Assembly: GCF_036021035.1 (NCBI RefSeq)
Contig: NZ_CP107930.1
Coordinates: 1,426,001 to 1,490,000, forward strand
DNA length: 64,000 nt
Direction: 5' to 3'
Source of the DNA: Kineococcus sp. NBC_00420
GTDB lineage: Bacteria > Actinomycetota > Actinomycetes > Actinomycetales > Kineococcaceae
The notes below the pieces were generated by a model. That model was not told the origin of the DNA. It saw only the letters and a list, made by a program, of their open reading frames with translations, and searched no databases. The translations under genes were made by a program, and so were the position numbers. Shown piece by piece: positions 27,889 to 37,722 of this stretch (position 1 is its first letter; every line of letters begins with the position of its first letter).

Positions 27889-28695
27889 ATGCAGCGAGCC
27901 GCAGTTGTCATGCCCGTCTTCCACAAGCAGGACGTCACCAGACAAGCTGTCGCTGATTGCCGCCGTGAATCCGAGCTCGTCGAGGTGGTGATCGTCGACA
28001 ACGGAGGTGACCTGGATCCCGCGGAGTTCCCCGACTGCGTCGTGCTGACGCCGGGCGAGAACCTCGGCTGGTTGCGCGGGACGAACCTCGGCATGGAGCA
28101 CGCCCTCGAGCGGGGGAGCACGAGCCTGGTCGCGCTCAACAACGACATCCGACTGAGCGAGAACTTCTTCTCCGGGCTCCTCACCGCCCTGGAAACCCGT
28201 CCCGGCGACTTGGTCGCCCCGTCGTACGACGACGTCTACAGCCCGCAGAACAGCTACTTCAAGGGACCCCCGCAGGACTTCACGCCTGCGTCCGAAGAGG
28301 TGGAGGCCGGCATCATCGACGGCACCTGCTTCGCGGTGACGGCGTCCCGGTGGCGTGAACTCGGCCCGCTGGACGAACGCAACTTCGCGCGTCGCGGCTG
28401 GGGTGGGATGACCGACTACGTCATCCGGAACACCCGAGCGGGGGGCAAGAACGTCGTCACCCGGCGGGCGTACCTCACCCACGCGCGGGGCACGACGGCC
28501 AAGGCGACGATGTCGAACTACAGGTGGTACGCCGCCTCCGAGATGCGCACCGGACTGCGCCGCAAGTACGGGGCGAACTGGCGGACCGAGGTCTACGAGA
28601 ACCCCGAACCGCCGGAAGGTCTGAAGGTCCGCCTGCACGACCACTACCGGATGGTCAGGGACCGTTTCGACCGTCCACGGCCGAGCCACGGCTGA
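27889..28695 (+). CDS. Family 2 glycosyltransferase
   Basis: 268 residues. AAVVMPVFHKQDVTRQAV is the GT-A N-terminal strand-helix; VEVVIVDNGGD, GENLGWLRGTNLGMEHAL and LVALNNDIRLSENF (NND in place of DXD) follow the rhamnosyltransferase-like GT2 pattern. GIIDGTCFAVTASRWRELG and a Trp-Gly-Gly loop complete the domain. There is no membrane helix. ATG 27889 has GAAGG 8 bases upstream. It is isolated from other glycan genes, and its first codons are less G/C-biased, which may indicate transfer. The acceptor is unknown. Confidence 0.85.
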   Translation: MQRAAVVMPVFHKQDVTRQAVADCRRESELVEVVIVDNGGDLDPAEFPDCVVLTPGENLGWLRGTNLGMEHALERGSTSLVALNNDIRLSENFFSGLLTALETRPGDLVAPSYDDVYSPQNSYFKGPPQDFTPASEEVEAGIIDGTCFAVTASRWRELGPLDERNFARRGWGGMTDYVIRNTRAGGKNVVTRRAYLTHARGTTAKATMSNYRWYAASEMRTGLRRKYGANWRTEVYENPEPPEGLKVRLHDHYRMVRDRFDRPRPSHG

Positions 28696-28705
28696 CCCCG
28701 CCCGC

Positions 28706-29302
28706 TCAGGCGGGGGCGTGGAACTTCTGCTGCGCCGCCTCGAGTCCTTCGGCGACGAGCTTCTCGACCGCGTCGGCGGCGTCCATCACCAGGAACGGCA
28801 GGTCCTTCTTCTCCGTGGTGGCGAACTCCTTCAGCACGAAGTCGGCCGGGTCCTGGCGACCGGGCGGGCGGCCGATGCCGACGCGCACCCGGGCGTAGTC
28901 CTTGTCCGCCAACGACTTCGAGACCGAGCGCAACCCGTTGTGGCCGCCCTCTCCCCCGCCGCGCTTGAGGCGGACGGAGCCGAAGGGGACGTCGAGCTCG
29001 TCGTGCACGATGACGAGGTGCTCGACGTCGACGTCGAAGTACTTCGCCAGTCCGGCGACGGGGCCGCCGGAGACGTTCATGTAGGAGGTCGGGGCCGCGA
29101 GGACGACCCGCGGTCCCGGCGCACCGCCGGGCAGGACGCCGAGGCGGGCCTCGGCGACCCTGGCTCCGGAACGGTGCTTCTTGAAGGACACCCGCGTGCG
29201 TGACGCCAGCTCGTCGAGCACCATCTGGCCGACGTTGTGCCGGGTGCGCTCGTACTCGGCTCCGGGGTTGCCCAGGCCGACGACGAGCCAGACGTCACTC
29301 AC
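28706..29302 (-). CDS. pth: Peptidyl-tRNA hydrolase
   Basis: 198 residues. WLVVGLGNPGAEYERTRHNV holds the catalytic histidine region, APTSYMNVSGG and VIVHDELDVPFGSVRLK the catalytic Asp, and GGGEGGHNGLRS the tRNA-contact loop. It recycles peptidyl-tRNA released from ribosomes. It lies 26 bases after rplY on the same strand, the usual actinobacterial rplY-pth pair. Confidence 0.96.
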   Translation of the reverse strand: MSDVWLVVGLGNPGAEYERTRHNVGQMVLDELASRTRVSFKKHRSGARVAEARLGVLPGGAPGPRVVLAAPTSYMNVSGGPVAGLAKYFDVDVEHLVIVHDELDVPFGSVRLKRGGGEGGHNGLRSVSKSLADKDYARVRVGIGRPPGRQDPADFVLKEFATTEKKDLPFLVMDAADAVEKLVAEGLEAAQQKFHAPA

Positions 29303-29328
29303 GGGAGCGATCCTTCAGCAGTCGGGTC

Positions 29329-29958
29329 TCAGGCCTCTTCGCCCTCGACCGGGGTGTGCTCCTCCTTGACGATGCCGGCCTCGGCCTCGAGGGCCTCCAG
29401 CTCGGCCTCGGCCTGCGCGGCGGTCGCGACGGCGGTGATGACCACCACGAGCTGCTCGGGGTCACCGGCGAGGGTCGTGCCCTCGGGCAGCGTGACCTGG
29501 GAGGCGGCGACGTGCGAGCCGGCGGTGAGGCCCTCGACGTTGGCGACCACGGCGGTCGGGATGTTCGCGGCGTCCGCCTCGACGGAGAGGGTCGTGAGCT
29601 CCTGCTGGACGACGGTCTCCGGCGCGGCTTCGCCCTCGACGTGCAGGGGGACGTCGACGGTGACCTTCTCGCCACGACGCACGACGAGGAGGTCGACGTG
29701 CTCGATGAAGCCCTTGATCGGGTCGCGCTGGACGTCCTTCGGCAGGGTCAGGTGCGAGGTGCCGTCGAGGTCGATGTCGAGCAGCACGTTGGCGCTGCGC
29801 AGCGCGATCATGGTGTCGTGGCCCGGCAGGGACACGTGGATCGGCGCTTCGCCGTGGCCGTAGACGACCGCGGGGATGCGGTTGGCGCGGCGGATGGTGC
29901 GGGCGGCGCCCTTGCCGAAGCTGGTGCGGGTCTCGGCGGTGAGCTTGGTCTCGGCCAT
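29329..29958 (-). CDS. rplY: 50S ribosomal protein L25 (general stress protein Ctc form)
   Basis: 209 residues. The N-terminal 5S rRNA-binding domain has TRTSFGKGAARTIRRANRIP and VVYGHGEAPIHVSLPG. The C-terminal TL5/CTC beta domain contains HVEGEAAPETVVQQELTTLS, and the tail is acidic. This two-domain form is typical of Gram-positive bacteria. It precedes pth. Confidence 0.95.
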   Translation of the reverse strand: MAETKLTAETRTSFGKGAARTIRRANRIPAVVYGHGEAPIHVSLPGHDTMIALRSANVLLDIDLDGTSHLTLPKDVQRDPIKGFIEHVDLLVVRRGEKVTVDVPLHVEGEAAPETVVQQELTTLSVEADAANIPTAVVANVEGLTAGSHVAASQVTLPEGTTLAGDPEQLVVVITAVATAAQAEAELEALEAEAGIVKEEHTPVEGEEA

Positions 29959-30115
29959 GGTGGGGCTCCTCGATCTCAGGGTCTGGTGCGTGCACAGGCC
30001 CCGGGAGAGAACAGCGACTCATCCACCGCGTCGATCACGGTGACGCTCACGCGTCACCCTCGCCGAGGCAACCGCCGACCAGTCTAACCGGTCGACGGCG
30101 GCCTCGGCGCGCGGC

Positions 30116-30174
30116 GGTGGGATCGTTGCCTCCACGGTCCCGCTGTACGACACCGTGGAGGCAACGATCCCACC
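30116..30174. terminator. Perfect 23-bp-arm stem-loop after prs
   Basis: Arms 30116-30138 and 30152-30174 are perfectly complementary around a 13-base loop. It begins 9 bases past the prs stop (minus strand) and about 160 bases upstream of rplY, so it most likely ends the glmU-prs transcript. Confidence 0.75.
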
Positions 30175-30183
30175 CCGCGGACG

Positions 30184-31161
30184 TCAGCTGTGGCCGTCGA
30201 AGAGCGACGTGACCGACCCGTCGTCGAAGACCTCGCGGATCGCGCGGGCCAGCAGCGGGGCGATGCTCAGCACGGTCAGCTGCGGGAACTGCTGGGACTC
30301 CGAGATCGGCAGCGTGTTGGTCACGACCAGCTCGGAGATCGGCGAGTTCTTCAGCCGGTCGATCGCCGGACCGGAGAGCACGGCGTGCGTCGCGGTCGCG
30401 ATGACGTCGGCGGCGCCGTTGGCCATGAGCGCCTCGGCGGCCTGGACGATGGTGCCGGCGGTGTCGATGAGGTCGTCGACGAGCACGCAGGTGCGGCCCT
30501 CGACGTCACCGACGACCTCGTGCACCTTCACCTGGTTCGGGACGTTCGGGTCGCGACGCTTGTGGATGATCGCCAGCGGGGCGCCCAGGCGGTCCGACCA
30601 CAGGTCGGCGACGCGCACCCGGCCCGCGTCCGGGGACACGATGGTGATGTTGGAGCGGTCGACGCGCTTGCCGACGTGGTCGGCGAGCAGCGGCAGCGCC
30701 CACAGGTGGTCGACGGGACCGTCGAAGAAGCCCTGGATCTGCGCGGTGTGCAGGTCGACGGACATGAGGCGGTCCGCCCCGGCGGTCTTGAACATGTCGG
30801 CGATGAGGCGGGCCGAGATCGGCTCGCGGCCACGGCCCTTCTTGTCCTGGCGGGCGTAGCCGTAGAACGGCGCGACGACGGTGATCCGCTTGGCGGAGGC
30901 CCGCTTCAGCGCGTCGACCATGATCAGGTGTTCCATGATCCACTGGTTGACGTTCGAGGTGTGGCTCTGGATGACGAACGCGTCGGAGCCGCGGACGCTC
31001 TCCTCGAAGCGGACGTAGATCTCGGAGTTGGCGAAGTCGTAGGCGCTGGTCGGGACGAGTTCGGCACCGAGTGCGGCCGACACCTCCTCCGCGAGTTCCG
31101 GGTGCGCTCGCCCGGAGATGAGCACCATCCGCTTCTCGCCCGTGGTGGTGATACCGGTCAT
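30184..31161 (-). CDS. prs: Ribose-phosphate pyrophosphokinase
   Basis: 325 residues. [37 protein letters not shown] and the PRPP loop [17 protein letters not shown] are diagnostic. It makes PRPP from ribose 5-phosphate and ATP for nucleotide, His and Trp synthesis and for arabinan precursors in actinobacteria. The ATG at 31161 overlaps the glmU stop (ATGA), so the two are coupled. Confidence 0.96.
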   Translation of the reverse strand: MTGITTTGEKRMVLISGRAHPELAEEVSAALGAELVPTSAYDFANSEIYVRFEESVRGSDAFVIQSHTSNVNQWIMEHLIMVDALKRASAKRITVVAPFYGYARQDKKGRGREPISARLIADMFKTAGADRLMSVDLHTAQIQGFFDGPVDHLWALPLLADHVGKRVDRSNITIVSPDAGRVRVADLWSDRLGAPLAIIHKRRDPNVPNQVKVHEVVGDVEGRTCVLVDDLIDTAGTIVQAAEALMANGAADVIATATHAVLSGPAIDRLKNSPISELVVTNTLPISESQQFPQLTVLSIAPLLARAIREVFDDGSVTSLFDGHS

Positions 31162-32609
31162 GACTGGCTCTCCCTGTCCGTGCTGCTCTGCTCGTTCGCC
31201 CGCTGCGCCGCTTCGGCCGCGGGAGTTCCTGGGCGCCTGGAGAGGGTCCAACCCTCCATGTTGCGCTGGGGAGCCACGTTGATCGCGAGCGCCCCGGCGG
31301 GGACGTCCTTGCGGATCACGGTGCCGGCCCCGGAGTAGGCGCCGTCGCCGACGGTGACGGGAGCGACGTACATGTTGTCCGAGCCCATCCGCACGTGGTC
31401 GCCGACGGTGGTGTGGGACTTGCGGACCCCGTCGTAGTTCACGAAGACGGACGCGGCACCGATGTTGGAGTGCTCGCCGATCGTCGCGTCGCCGACGTAG
31501 GACAGGTGCGGCACCTTCGAGCCCCGGCCGATGGTGGCGTTCTTCGTCTCGACGAAGGTGCCGATCTTGCCGTCCGCACCCAGACGCGTGCCCGGGCGGA
31601 GGTAGGCGAAGGGACCGACCTGGGCGCCCGCACCGATGACGGCCGAGGAGCCGTGGGTGCGTTCGAGCACCGCGTCGGCGCCGACCTCGACGTCGGTGAG
31701 GGTGCAGTCGGGGCCGACGACGGCGCCCGTGGCGACGCGGGTGCTCCCGTGCAGCTGCACGCCGGGGCGGATCGTCACGTCGGGTTCGAGGGTGACGTCG
31801 GCGTCGATCCAGGTGGTCGACGGGTCCACGATCGTGACGCCGGCGAGCATCCAGTGCCGCAGCGTCCGGCGGTTGGCCTCGGCGGCGAGGTCGGCGAGCT
31901 GGACGCGGTCGTTGACCCCGCGGATCTCCCACTCGTCCTCGAGGGCGAGAGCCTCGACGCGGCCGCCGGCGGAGCGGACGAGCGCGAGGACGTCGGTCAG
32001 GTAGACCTCGCCGGCGGCGTTGTCGCGGCCGACCCCGGCGAGCGCGGTCCGCAGCGCGGTGACCTCGAAGGCGTAGACGCCGGAGTTCACCTCGCGCACG
32101 GCCCGCTGGTCCTCGGTGGCGTCCTTCTGCTCGACGATGGCGCTGACGCCGTTCTCGTCGCGCAGCACCCGGCCGTAGCCGGTGGGGTCGTCCAGCCGGG
32201 CGGTGAGGACGGTCATGGCGTTGGCGCCCTCGGTGTGGACCCGGGTGAGCCGCTCCAGGGTCTCCCCCGACAGCAGCGGCACGTCGCCGTAGGTGACCAG
32301 GACGGTGCCGGTGAGGTCGTCGGGGAGGGCGTCGAGCCCGCACTGGACGGCGCGGCCGGTGCCGGGGACCTCGTCCTGCAGCGCGACCCGCGCCTCGGGG
32401 AAGTCGGCGGCGAGCGCCGCACGGACCCGTTCGGCCTGGTGGCGCAGCACGAGCACGAGGTGCCCGGGGCCGGTGGACCGCGCGGCGCGCAGGGCGTGCC
32501 CGACGAGGGGACGTCCACCGAGGGGGTGCAGGACCTTCGGGGTGGCCGACTTCATCCGGGTGCCCTCACCCGCGGCGAGGACGATGACGGCGGCGGGCTG
32601 GGTGGTCAC
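31158..32609 (-). CDS. glmU: Bifunctional GlmU (GlcN-1-P acetyltransferase / UDP-GlcNAc pyrophosphorylase)
   Basis: 483 residues. The N-terminal uridylyltransferase has [20 protein letters not shown] and [16 protein letters not shown]. The C-terminal left-handed beta helix carries hexapeptide repeats, with [19 protein letters not shown] and [20 protein letters not shown] in the acetyltransferase site. It makes UDP-GlcNAc for peptidoglycan. GTG 32609 is the first codon giving the standard N-terminus. A tRNA-Gln lies just upstream on the same strand. Confidence 0.95.
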   Translation of the reverse strand: MTTQPAAVIVLAAGEGTRMKSATPKVLHPLGGRPLVGHALRAARSTGPGHLVLVLRHQAERVRAALAADFPEARVALQDEVPGTGRAVQCGLDALPDDLTGTVLVTYGDVPLLSGETLERLTRVHTEGANAMTVLTARLDDPTGYGRVLRDENGVSAIVEQKDATEDQRAVREVNSGVYAFEVTALRTALAGVGRDNAAGEVYLTDVLALVRSAGGRVEALALEDEWEIRGVNDRVQLADLAAEANRRTLRHWMLAGVTIVDPSTTWIDADVTLEPDVTIRPGVQLHGSTRVATGAVVGPDCTLTDVEVGADAVLERTHGSSAVIGAGAQVGPFAYLRPGTRLGADGKIGTFVETKNATIGRGSKVPHLSYVGDATIGEHSNIGAASVFVNYDGVRKSHTTVGDHVRMGSDNMYVAPVTVGDGAYSGAGTVIRKDVPAGALAINVAPQRNMEGWTLSRRPGTPAAEAAQRANEQSSTDRESQS

Positions 32610-32698
32610 GCGGGGCGCGCTCCTCGCGGCTGGGGTGACGTCGGCGGACGGTGCCGAGGGTATCGGCCCCTGCAGGTTGCGACGGACACCCGCACGAG

Positions 32699-32770
32699 CT
32701 CCCGGGAGAGGATTCGAACCCCTACTGGACGAGACCAAAACCCGCCGTGCTGCCGTTACACCACCCGGGA
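32699..32770 (-). tRNA. tRNA-Gln (anticodon UUG)
   Basis: A 72-nt cloverleaf. Acceptor TCCCGGG pairs with CCCGGGA, the D-loop is GGTGTAACGGC, the anticodon loop TTTTGGT gives TTG, the T-arm is AGGGG TTCGAAT CCTCT, and the discriminator is G. Location just upstream of glmU is common in actinomycetes. CCA is not encoded. Confidence 0.93.
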
Positions 32771-32862
32771 CAGCTGTCGCGGACCATGATGCCAGTCCTC
32801 CACGGGCTCGCGGTCCGCACCCGTGCGACCACCCCTTCGGCCCAGCAGGGCAGGATGGGCCC

Positions 32863-33537
32863 GTGACGCCAGCCCCCAGCGGACGATCCCGGTCCCGCAT
32901 GACCGGTGGCGAGCGTCGCGAGCAGCTCATCGGGGTCGGTCGGGCGCTCTTCGCCGCCAAGGGCGTCGAGGGGACCTCGGTGGAGGAGATCGCGGCCGCG
33001 GCGGGCGTGTCGAAGCCGGTGGTCTACGAGCACTTCGGAGGCAAGGAAGGCCTGTACGCGGTCGTCGTGGACCGTGAGATCGCCGCTCTGCTCGGTGCGA
33101 TCACCCGGTCCCTGTCCGGCCGCGGCAGTCCGCGCACGTTGCTGGAACGGGCGACGATCGCGCTGCTCGACTACATCGAGGGCTCCACCGACGGCTTCCG
33201 CATCCTGGTCCGCGACTCCCCCGTCACCCAGGCGACGGGGAGCTTCGCCAGCCTCATCTCCGACATCGCCCGCCAGGTCGAGCACCTGCTGGTCGACGCG
33301 TTCGCGGCGCGCGGGTACTCCCCGGAGCGCTCCGGGATGTACGCCCAGATGCTGGTGGGGATGGTCGCGATGACCGGCCAGTGGTGGCTGGACACCCGGG
33401 AGCCGGACAAGGAGGAGGTCGCCGCGCACCTGGTGAACCTCGCCTGGAACGGACTGACCGGCCTGGAGGCCGAACCGCGGCTCGCGTCCCGCTCGCGACC
33501 GGCCGAGCCGGAGGAGGCGCCCCGTGACCTCGCCTGA
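32863..33537 (+). CDS. TetR family transcriptional regulator
   Basis: 224 residues. The N-terminal helix-turn-helix reads [20 protein letters not shown], then [20 protein letters not shown] with FGGKEGLY, the TetR hallmark. The C-terminal ligand domain contains [20 protein letters not shown] and [14 protein letters not shown]. It starts at GTG 32863. Its end overlaps the MarR gene by 14 bases, so both regulators are made together. The ligand is unknown. Confidence 0.88.
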   Translation: MTPAPSGRSRSRMTGGERREQLIGVGRALFAAKGVEGTSVEEIAAAAGVSKPVVYEHFGGKEGLYAVVVDREIAALLGAITRSLSGRGSPRTLLERATIALLDYIEGSTDGFRILVRDSPVTQATGSFASLISDIARQVEHLLVDAFAARGYSPERSGMYAQMLVGMVAMTGQWWLDTREPDKEEVAAHLVNLAWNGLTGLEAEPRLASRSRPAEPEEAPRDLA

Positions 33538-34057
33538 CCGGGGTGCGGACGCGACGCAGGACCTGACGCGGAGCTCGGACGAGGTCGACCTGATCGTCGC
33601 CGCCTGGCGGCGTGAGGCCCCGCAGCTGGACGTCGAGCCCCTGGAGGTCCTCTCCCGGGTCGCGCGCCTGGCCCGCCACCTGGACAGGTTGCGTCGCAAC
33701 GCCTTCAGCGCCCACGAGCTCGAAACGTGGGAGTTCGACGTCCTCGCGGCCCTGCGCCGGGCCGGCCACCCGCACGAGCTGTCCCCGGGTCAGCTGCTGG
33801 TGGAGACCCTGGTGACGAGCGGCACGATGACCAACCGCGTCGACCGGCTGACCTCACGCGGCCTCGTCGAGCGCCGACCGGACCCCGACGACCGGCGCAG
33901 CGTCCGGGTCCGGCTCACCCCGGCCGGTTCGGCCGTCGTCGACGCCGCGCTGGCCGACCTCGTCGACGCCGAGCACCACATGCTGGACGTGCTGCCACGT
34001 GAAGAGCGCCGGGCACTCGCCACGTTGCTGCGGCGGGTGTCGGCGCCCTTCGAATGA
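33524..34057 (+). CDS. MarR family transcriptional regulator
   Basis: 177 residues with a winged helix: ETWEFDVLAALRRAGHPHEL, then LSPGQLLVETLVTSGTMTNR (recognition region) and the wing LVERRPDPDDRRSVRVRLT. This Asp-Asp-Arg-Arg wing is the MarR signature. A dimerisation helix ends the chain. Encoded directly after, and overlapping, a TetR regulator; no target operon is evident next to it. Confidence 0.88.
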   Translation: MTSPDRGADATQDLTRSSDEVDLIVAAWRREAPQLDVEPLEVLSRVARLARHLDRLRRNAFSAHELETWEFDVLAALRRAGHPHELSPGQLLVETLVTSGTMTNRVDRLTSRGLVERRPDPDDRRSVRVRLTPAGSAVVDAALADLVDAEHHMLDVLPREERRALATLLRRVSAPFE

Positions 34058-34093
34058 AGGAGCGGAGCGCTCAGTAGGCCCCGCGGCGCGACA

Positions 34094-35677
34094 TCAGTAC
34101 GCTCCGCGTCCCCGAAGCACGGCCCCGGCGGTCTTCCACAGGATCATGAAGTCGAACGTGAAGGACCAGTTCTCGACGTAGCGGACGTCGAGGCGCACCG
34201 ACTCGTCCCAGTCCAGGTCGGAGCGGCCGTTGATCTGCCACAGGCCGGTCAGACCGGGCTTGACGAGCAGGCGGCGACGCATGTCGTAGCCGTACTCGTC
34301 GACCTCCTTCTGCAGCGGCGGGCGCGGGCCCACCAGGGACATCTCGCCGCGGACGACGTTGATGAGCTGCGGGAGCTCGTCGATGGAGTAGCGGCGCAGG
34401 ACGCGGCCGATGCGGGTGATCCGCGGGTCGACCTTCATCTTGAAGAGCACGCCGTTGCCGTCGGTGGACTCCCGCAGGTCGATGAGCAGCTTCTCCGCGT
34501 CGGTGACCATCGAGCGGAACTTCATCATCGGGAAGGTCTTGCCGTCCTTGCCGACGCGCTGCTGCTTGAAGAACACCGGGCCACGGCTGTCGAGCTTGAT
34601 GGCCAGGGCGAGGACCAGGATCAGCGGGCTGAGCACGACGAGCGCGGTGGCGGCCGAGACGCGGTCCACGGTGGTCTTCGCCAGTCGGCGCACACCCTCG
34701 AGCTCGGGGCGCTCCACGTGCAGCAGCGGCAGGCCGCAGACGGGCCGGATGGCGACGCGCGGGCCGATGACCTCGGTCAGGGCGGGAGCCACGACGAGGT
34801 CGGCGCGGGTGGCCTCCAGCTCCCAGCCGAGGCGGCGCAGGCCCGGGCCGTCGAGCTCGGGCGAGGCGGTGACGAGGACGACGTCGGCGTCCACGCTGGT
34901 GACGGCGTGCCGGACGTCGTCGAGGCTGCCGATGACCGGGATGCCCAGCTCGGTGAGCTCGGCGTCGTCGGCGGCGCTGCCCTGGCCACCGGGGACGCAG
35001 GCCCCGACGATCCGCATGCCGTGGTAGCTGGCGCGGTGCAGCTGGCGGGCCATCGCCGCGACACCGGCGCGGTGGCCGACGGCGACGACGGTCTGACCGG
35101 CCTCACCGCGGGTGCGCGCGGCGTGCAGCTGCTGGCGCAGCGCGTAGCGGCCGATGAGCGTGAGGAGCGTCGCGATGGGGAAGGCGACGACGACGTAGCC
35201 GCGGGCGATCTCGAGGCCGAAGGCCCACGAGCTCGTCCCGACGAGGGCGACGAAGGCGAGCGCGGCCGTCAGGACGCGGTGGAACTCCTCGGAGCCGACC
35301 CCCAGGAAGCGGGGTTCGTAGGTGCGCAGGGCGCCCATGGCCACGACCCAGAGGACGGGCAGCAGGACCGCGCAGGCCACGACGGCCCGACCGGAGGTGG
35401 TGGCGAGGTTGGCGGGGCTGTCGTTGAACCGGGCGAAGAAGCCGACGAAGGCGGCGAACGCGGCGGCCAGCGCGTCGACGGCGATGATCTTCTGGACGTA
35501 GGTGCGCTGCCAGGCGGGCGTGCGTTCGGCGAAGCCGAAGGTGTTCCGCTGACGAGGGACGAGCAGACGTTCACGCCGGACGGGGTCGGACAGGTCGTCC
35601 GCCGGCGAGGTCCCGAGGAGCTGGTCGTCCAACTCCCCTGGTGACGTTCTGGTGCCGGGTACGTCGCTGATGCTCAA
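34094..35677 (-). CDS. Polyprenyl-phosphate sugar-1-phosphate transferase (initiating glycosyltransferase)
   Basis: 527 residues if started at TTG 35677, which has AGGGGGG just upstream; longer in-frame starts to GTG 35818 exist. Several N-terminal helices and a CoA-binding-like domain (VAVGHRAGVAAMARQLH) precede the Bac_transf domain. That domain has a membrane helix (TALVVLSPLILVLALAIKL), RGPVFFKQQRVGKDGKTF, MKFRSMVTDAEKL and the YSIDELPQLINVVRGEMSLV to LTGLWQINGRSDLDW region. It loads the first sugar on undecaprenyl phosphate for exopolysaccharide assembly. No other polysaccharide genes adjoin it. Confidence 0.85.
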   Translation of the reverse strand: MSISDVPGTRTSPGELDDQLLGTSPADDLSDPVRRERLLVPRQRNTFGFAERTPAWQRTYVQKIIAVDALAAAFAAFVGFFARFNDSPANLATTSGRAVVACAVLLPVLWVVAMGALRTYEPRFLGVGSEEFHRVLTAALAFVALVGTSSWAFGLEIARGYVVVAFPIATLLTLIGRYALRQQLHAARTRGEAGQTVVAVGHRAGVAAMARQLHRASYHGMRIVGACVPGGQGSAADDAELTELGIPVIGSLDDVRHAVTSVDADVVLVTASPELDGPGLRRLGWELEATRADLVVAPALTEVIGPRVAIRPVCGLPLLHVERPELEGVRRLAKTTVDRVSAATALVVLSPLILVLALAIKLDSRGPVFFKQQRVGKDGKTFPMMKFRSMVTDAEKLLIDLRESTDGNGVLFKMKVDPRITRIGRVLRRYSIDELPQLINVVRGEMSLVGPRPPLQKEVDEYGYDMRRRLLVKPGLTGLWQINGRSDLDWDESVRLDVRYVENWSFTFDFMILWKTAGAVLRGRGAY

Positions 35678-35919
35678 AGTCCCCCCTGGACTGGTACGTC
35701 GCACCTGATCACCAGGCGCGTCACCGGCGGTCGACGCCCCCACGTGTGGACCACCGGTACGTGGCACAGAGTAGGGGAGAGCCACCCGAACGACGCAAGG
35801 CGTGGCAGGTCGCGTCACCGTCCTGGTGCAGGAATCGTCCGGTTGGCGTCACCCGTTCGACGCAATGGTCACCAGACGCAACTGTCGGTGATCGAAACGC
35901 TCGCCGGCCCCGCAACGCG

Positions 35920-37722
35920 TCACTCCGCCAGCTCGGAGGCCTCCAGCCAGCTCTCCTCGAGGTGCTCCCGCTCCGCGCTCAGGGAGCGCAGCTCGGCGTC
36001 CAGCGTGGTCACCGCGGCCACGTCGGTGGCCTTCTCGACCATCTGCGCGTGCAACTCCACCTCGCGCTGGTCGAGCTTCTGCAGCTGCCGTTCGATGCGG
36101 CCCATCTCCTTGCGCGCGGCCCGCACGGCGGCCCCGTCGACGACGGTCACCGCCGCACCCTGGGTCTGAGGTGCAGGTCGAGCCTGGCCCGCGGCCTTCA
36201 GCACCGCACGGCGCTGCAGGTACTCCTCCACCCCGTTCGGCAGGTCGCGCACGGCCCCGTCGCCCAGCAGCGCCACCTGGCGGTCGGTGATCCGCTCGAG
36301 CAGGTACCGGTCGTGGCTGACGACGACGAGCGTGCCCGGCCACCCGTCGAGGAGGTCCTCGACGGCGGCCAGGGTGTCGGTGTCGAGGTCGTTCGTCGGC
36401 TCGTCCAGCAGCAGCACGTTCGGCTCGGCCATCAGCAGCCGCAGCAGCTGCAGCCGACGACGTTCACCGCCGGAGAGGTCGTCGACGCGGGTCCAGGCCC
36501 GCTGGGCCGTGAACCCGAGCCGCTCCAGCAGCTGTCCCGCCGGCACGTCGCGGTCCCCGAGCCGGACGTGGCTGGCGACCTTGTCCACGGCCTCCAGGGC
36601 CCGCAGCTCGCCGACCTCGTCGAGCTCGAGCACCTCCTGGGTGAGCGTGGCGACGACGACGGTCGACCCGCGCTTCACCCGCCCGGAGTCCGGTTCCAGC
36701 GTGTCGTTGACCAGGCGCAGCAGCGAGGACTTCCCGGCGCCGTTGACGCCGACGATCCCGATCCGGTCCCCCGGCCCCAACCGCCAGGTCACCTTGTCGA
36801 GCAGCGTCTTCCCGCGGAAGGCGAGCGTGACGTCCTCGAGGTCGACGACGTCCTTGCCGAGGCGGGTGGTGGCCATCTTCGCGAGCTCGACGGTGTCGCG
36901 CAGCGGTGGGACGTCCTCGATGAGGGCGTTGGCGGCGTCGATGCGGAAGCGCGGTTTGCTCGTGCGGGCCGGCGCCCCGCGGCGCAGCCACGCGAGCTCC
37001 TTGCGCAGCAGGTTCTGCCGGCGCTCCTCCGTCACGGCGGCGACGCGGGAGCGTTCGGCCCGGGTCAGGACGTAGGCGGCGTACCCACCCTCGTAGGGGT
37101 CGACGACCCCGTCGTGGACCTCCCAGACGCGCTCGCAGACGGCGTCGAGGAACCACCGGTCGTGGGTGACGACCAGCAGCGCGCCGGACCCGAGCGGCCA
37201 GCGGGTGCGCAGGTGCTCGGCCAGCCAGGCCACGCCCTCGACGTCGAGGTGGTTGGTCGGTTCGTCGAGGACGACGATGTCGTGGTCGTCGGCGAGCAGC
37301 GCGGCGAGCGCGACGCGACGGCGCTGCCCCCCCGACAGCGTGGAGACGACGGCCTCCAGGCCTCCGACGTCGGAGGCCTCGAGGTCGCCCAGCAGCCCCG
37401 CGACGACGTCGCGGATGCGCGACTGCGAGGCCCAGGCGTGGGCCGGCTGGTCGCCCAGGACGGCCTCGCGGACTGTGGCGCCCGGCGCCAGGGTGTCGGT
37501 CTGGGACAGCATCCCCATCCGCAGCCCCCCGGTGTGGGTGACGCGACCGCCGTCGGCCTCCTGGGACTTCGCGAGCAGGCGCAGCAGGGTCGACTTGCCG
37601 TCGCCGTTGCGGCCGACGACGCCGATGCGGTCCCCGTCGGAGACCCCCAGCGACACCCCGTCCAGCAGGGTGCGCGAGCCGTGGACGACGGTGAGTTGTT
37701 CGGCGCTGATGAGGTTGGCCAT
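35920..37722 (-). CDS. ABC-F family ATPase (ribosome-associated type)
   Basis: 600 residues with two nucleotide-binding domains and no membrane helices. Walker A motifs are GRNGDGKSTLL and GVNGAGKSSLL, signatures are LSGGQRRRVALA and LSGGERRRLQLL, and Walker B motifs are VVLDEPTNHLD and LLLDEPTNDLD. A charged linker (about residues 230-300) and a C-terminal coiled coil (EMGRIERQLQKLDQREVELH) match the Uup-like branch. ABC-F proteins act on the ribosome. The ATG shares a base with the ispE stop. Confidence 0.92.
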   Translation of the reverse strand: MANLISAEQLTVVHGSRTLLDGVSLGVSDGDRIGVVGRNGDGKSTLLRLLAKSQEADGGRVTHTGGLRMGMLSQTDTLAPGATVREAVLGDQPAHAWASQSRIRDVVAGLLGDLEASDVGGLEAVVSTLSGGQRRRVALAALLADDHDIVVLDEPTNHLDVEGVAWLAEHLRTRWPLGSGALLVVTHDRWFLDAVCERVWEVHDGVVDPYEGGYAAYVLTRAERSRVAAVTEERRQNLLRKELAWLRRGAPARTSKPRFRIDAANALIEDVPPLRDTVELAKMATTRLGKDVVDLEDVTLAFRGKTLLDKVTWRLGPGDRIGIVGVNGAGKSSLLRLVNDTLEPDSGRVKRGSTVVVATLTQEVLELDEVGELRALEAVDKVASHVRLGDRDVPAGQLLERLGFTAQRAWTRVDDLSGGERRRLQLLRLLMAEPNVLLLDEPTNDLDTDTLAAVEDLLDGWPGTLVVVSHDRYLLERITDRQVALLGDGAVRDLPNGVEEYLQRRAVLKAAGQARPAPQTQGAAVTVVDGAAVRAARKEMGRIERQLQKLDQREVELHAQMVEKATDVAAVTTLDAELRSLSAEREHLEESWLEASELAE

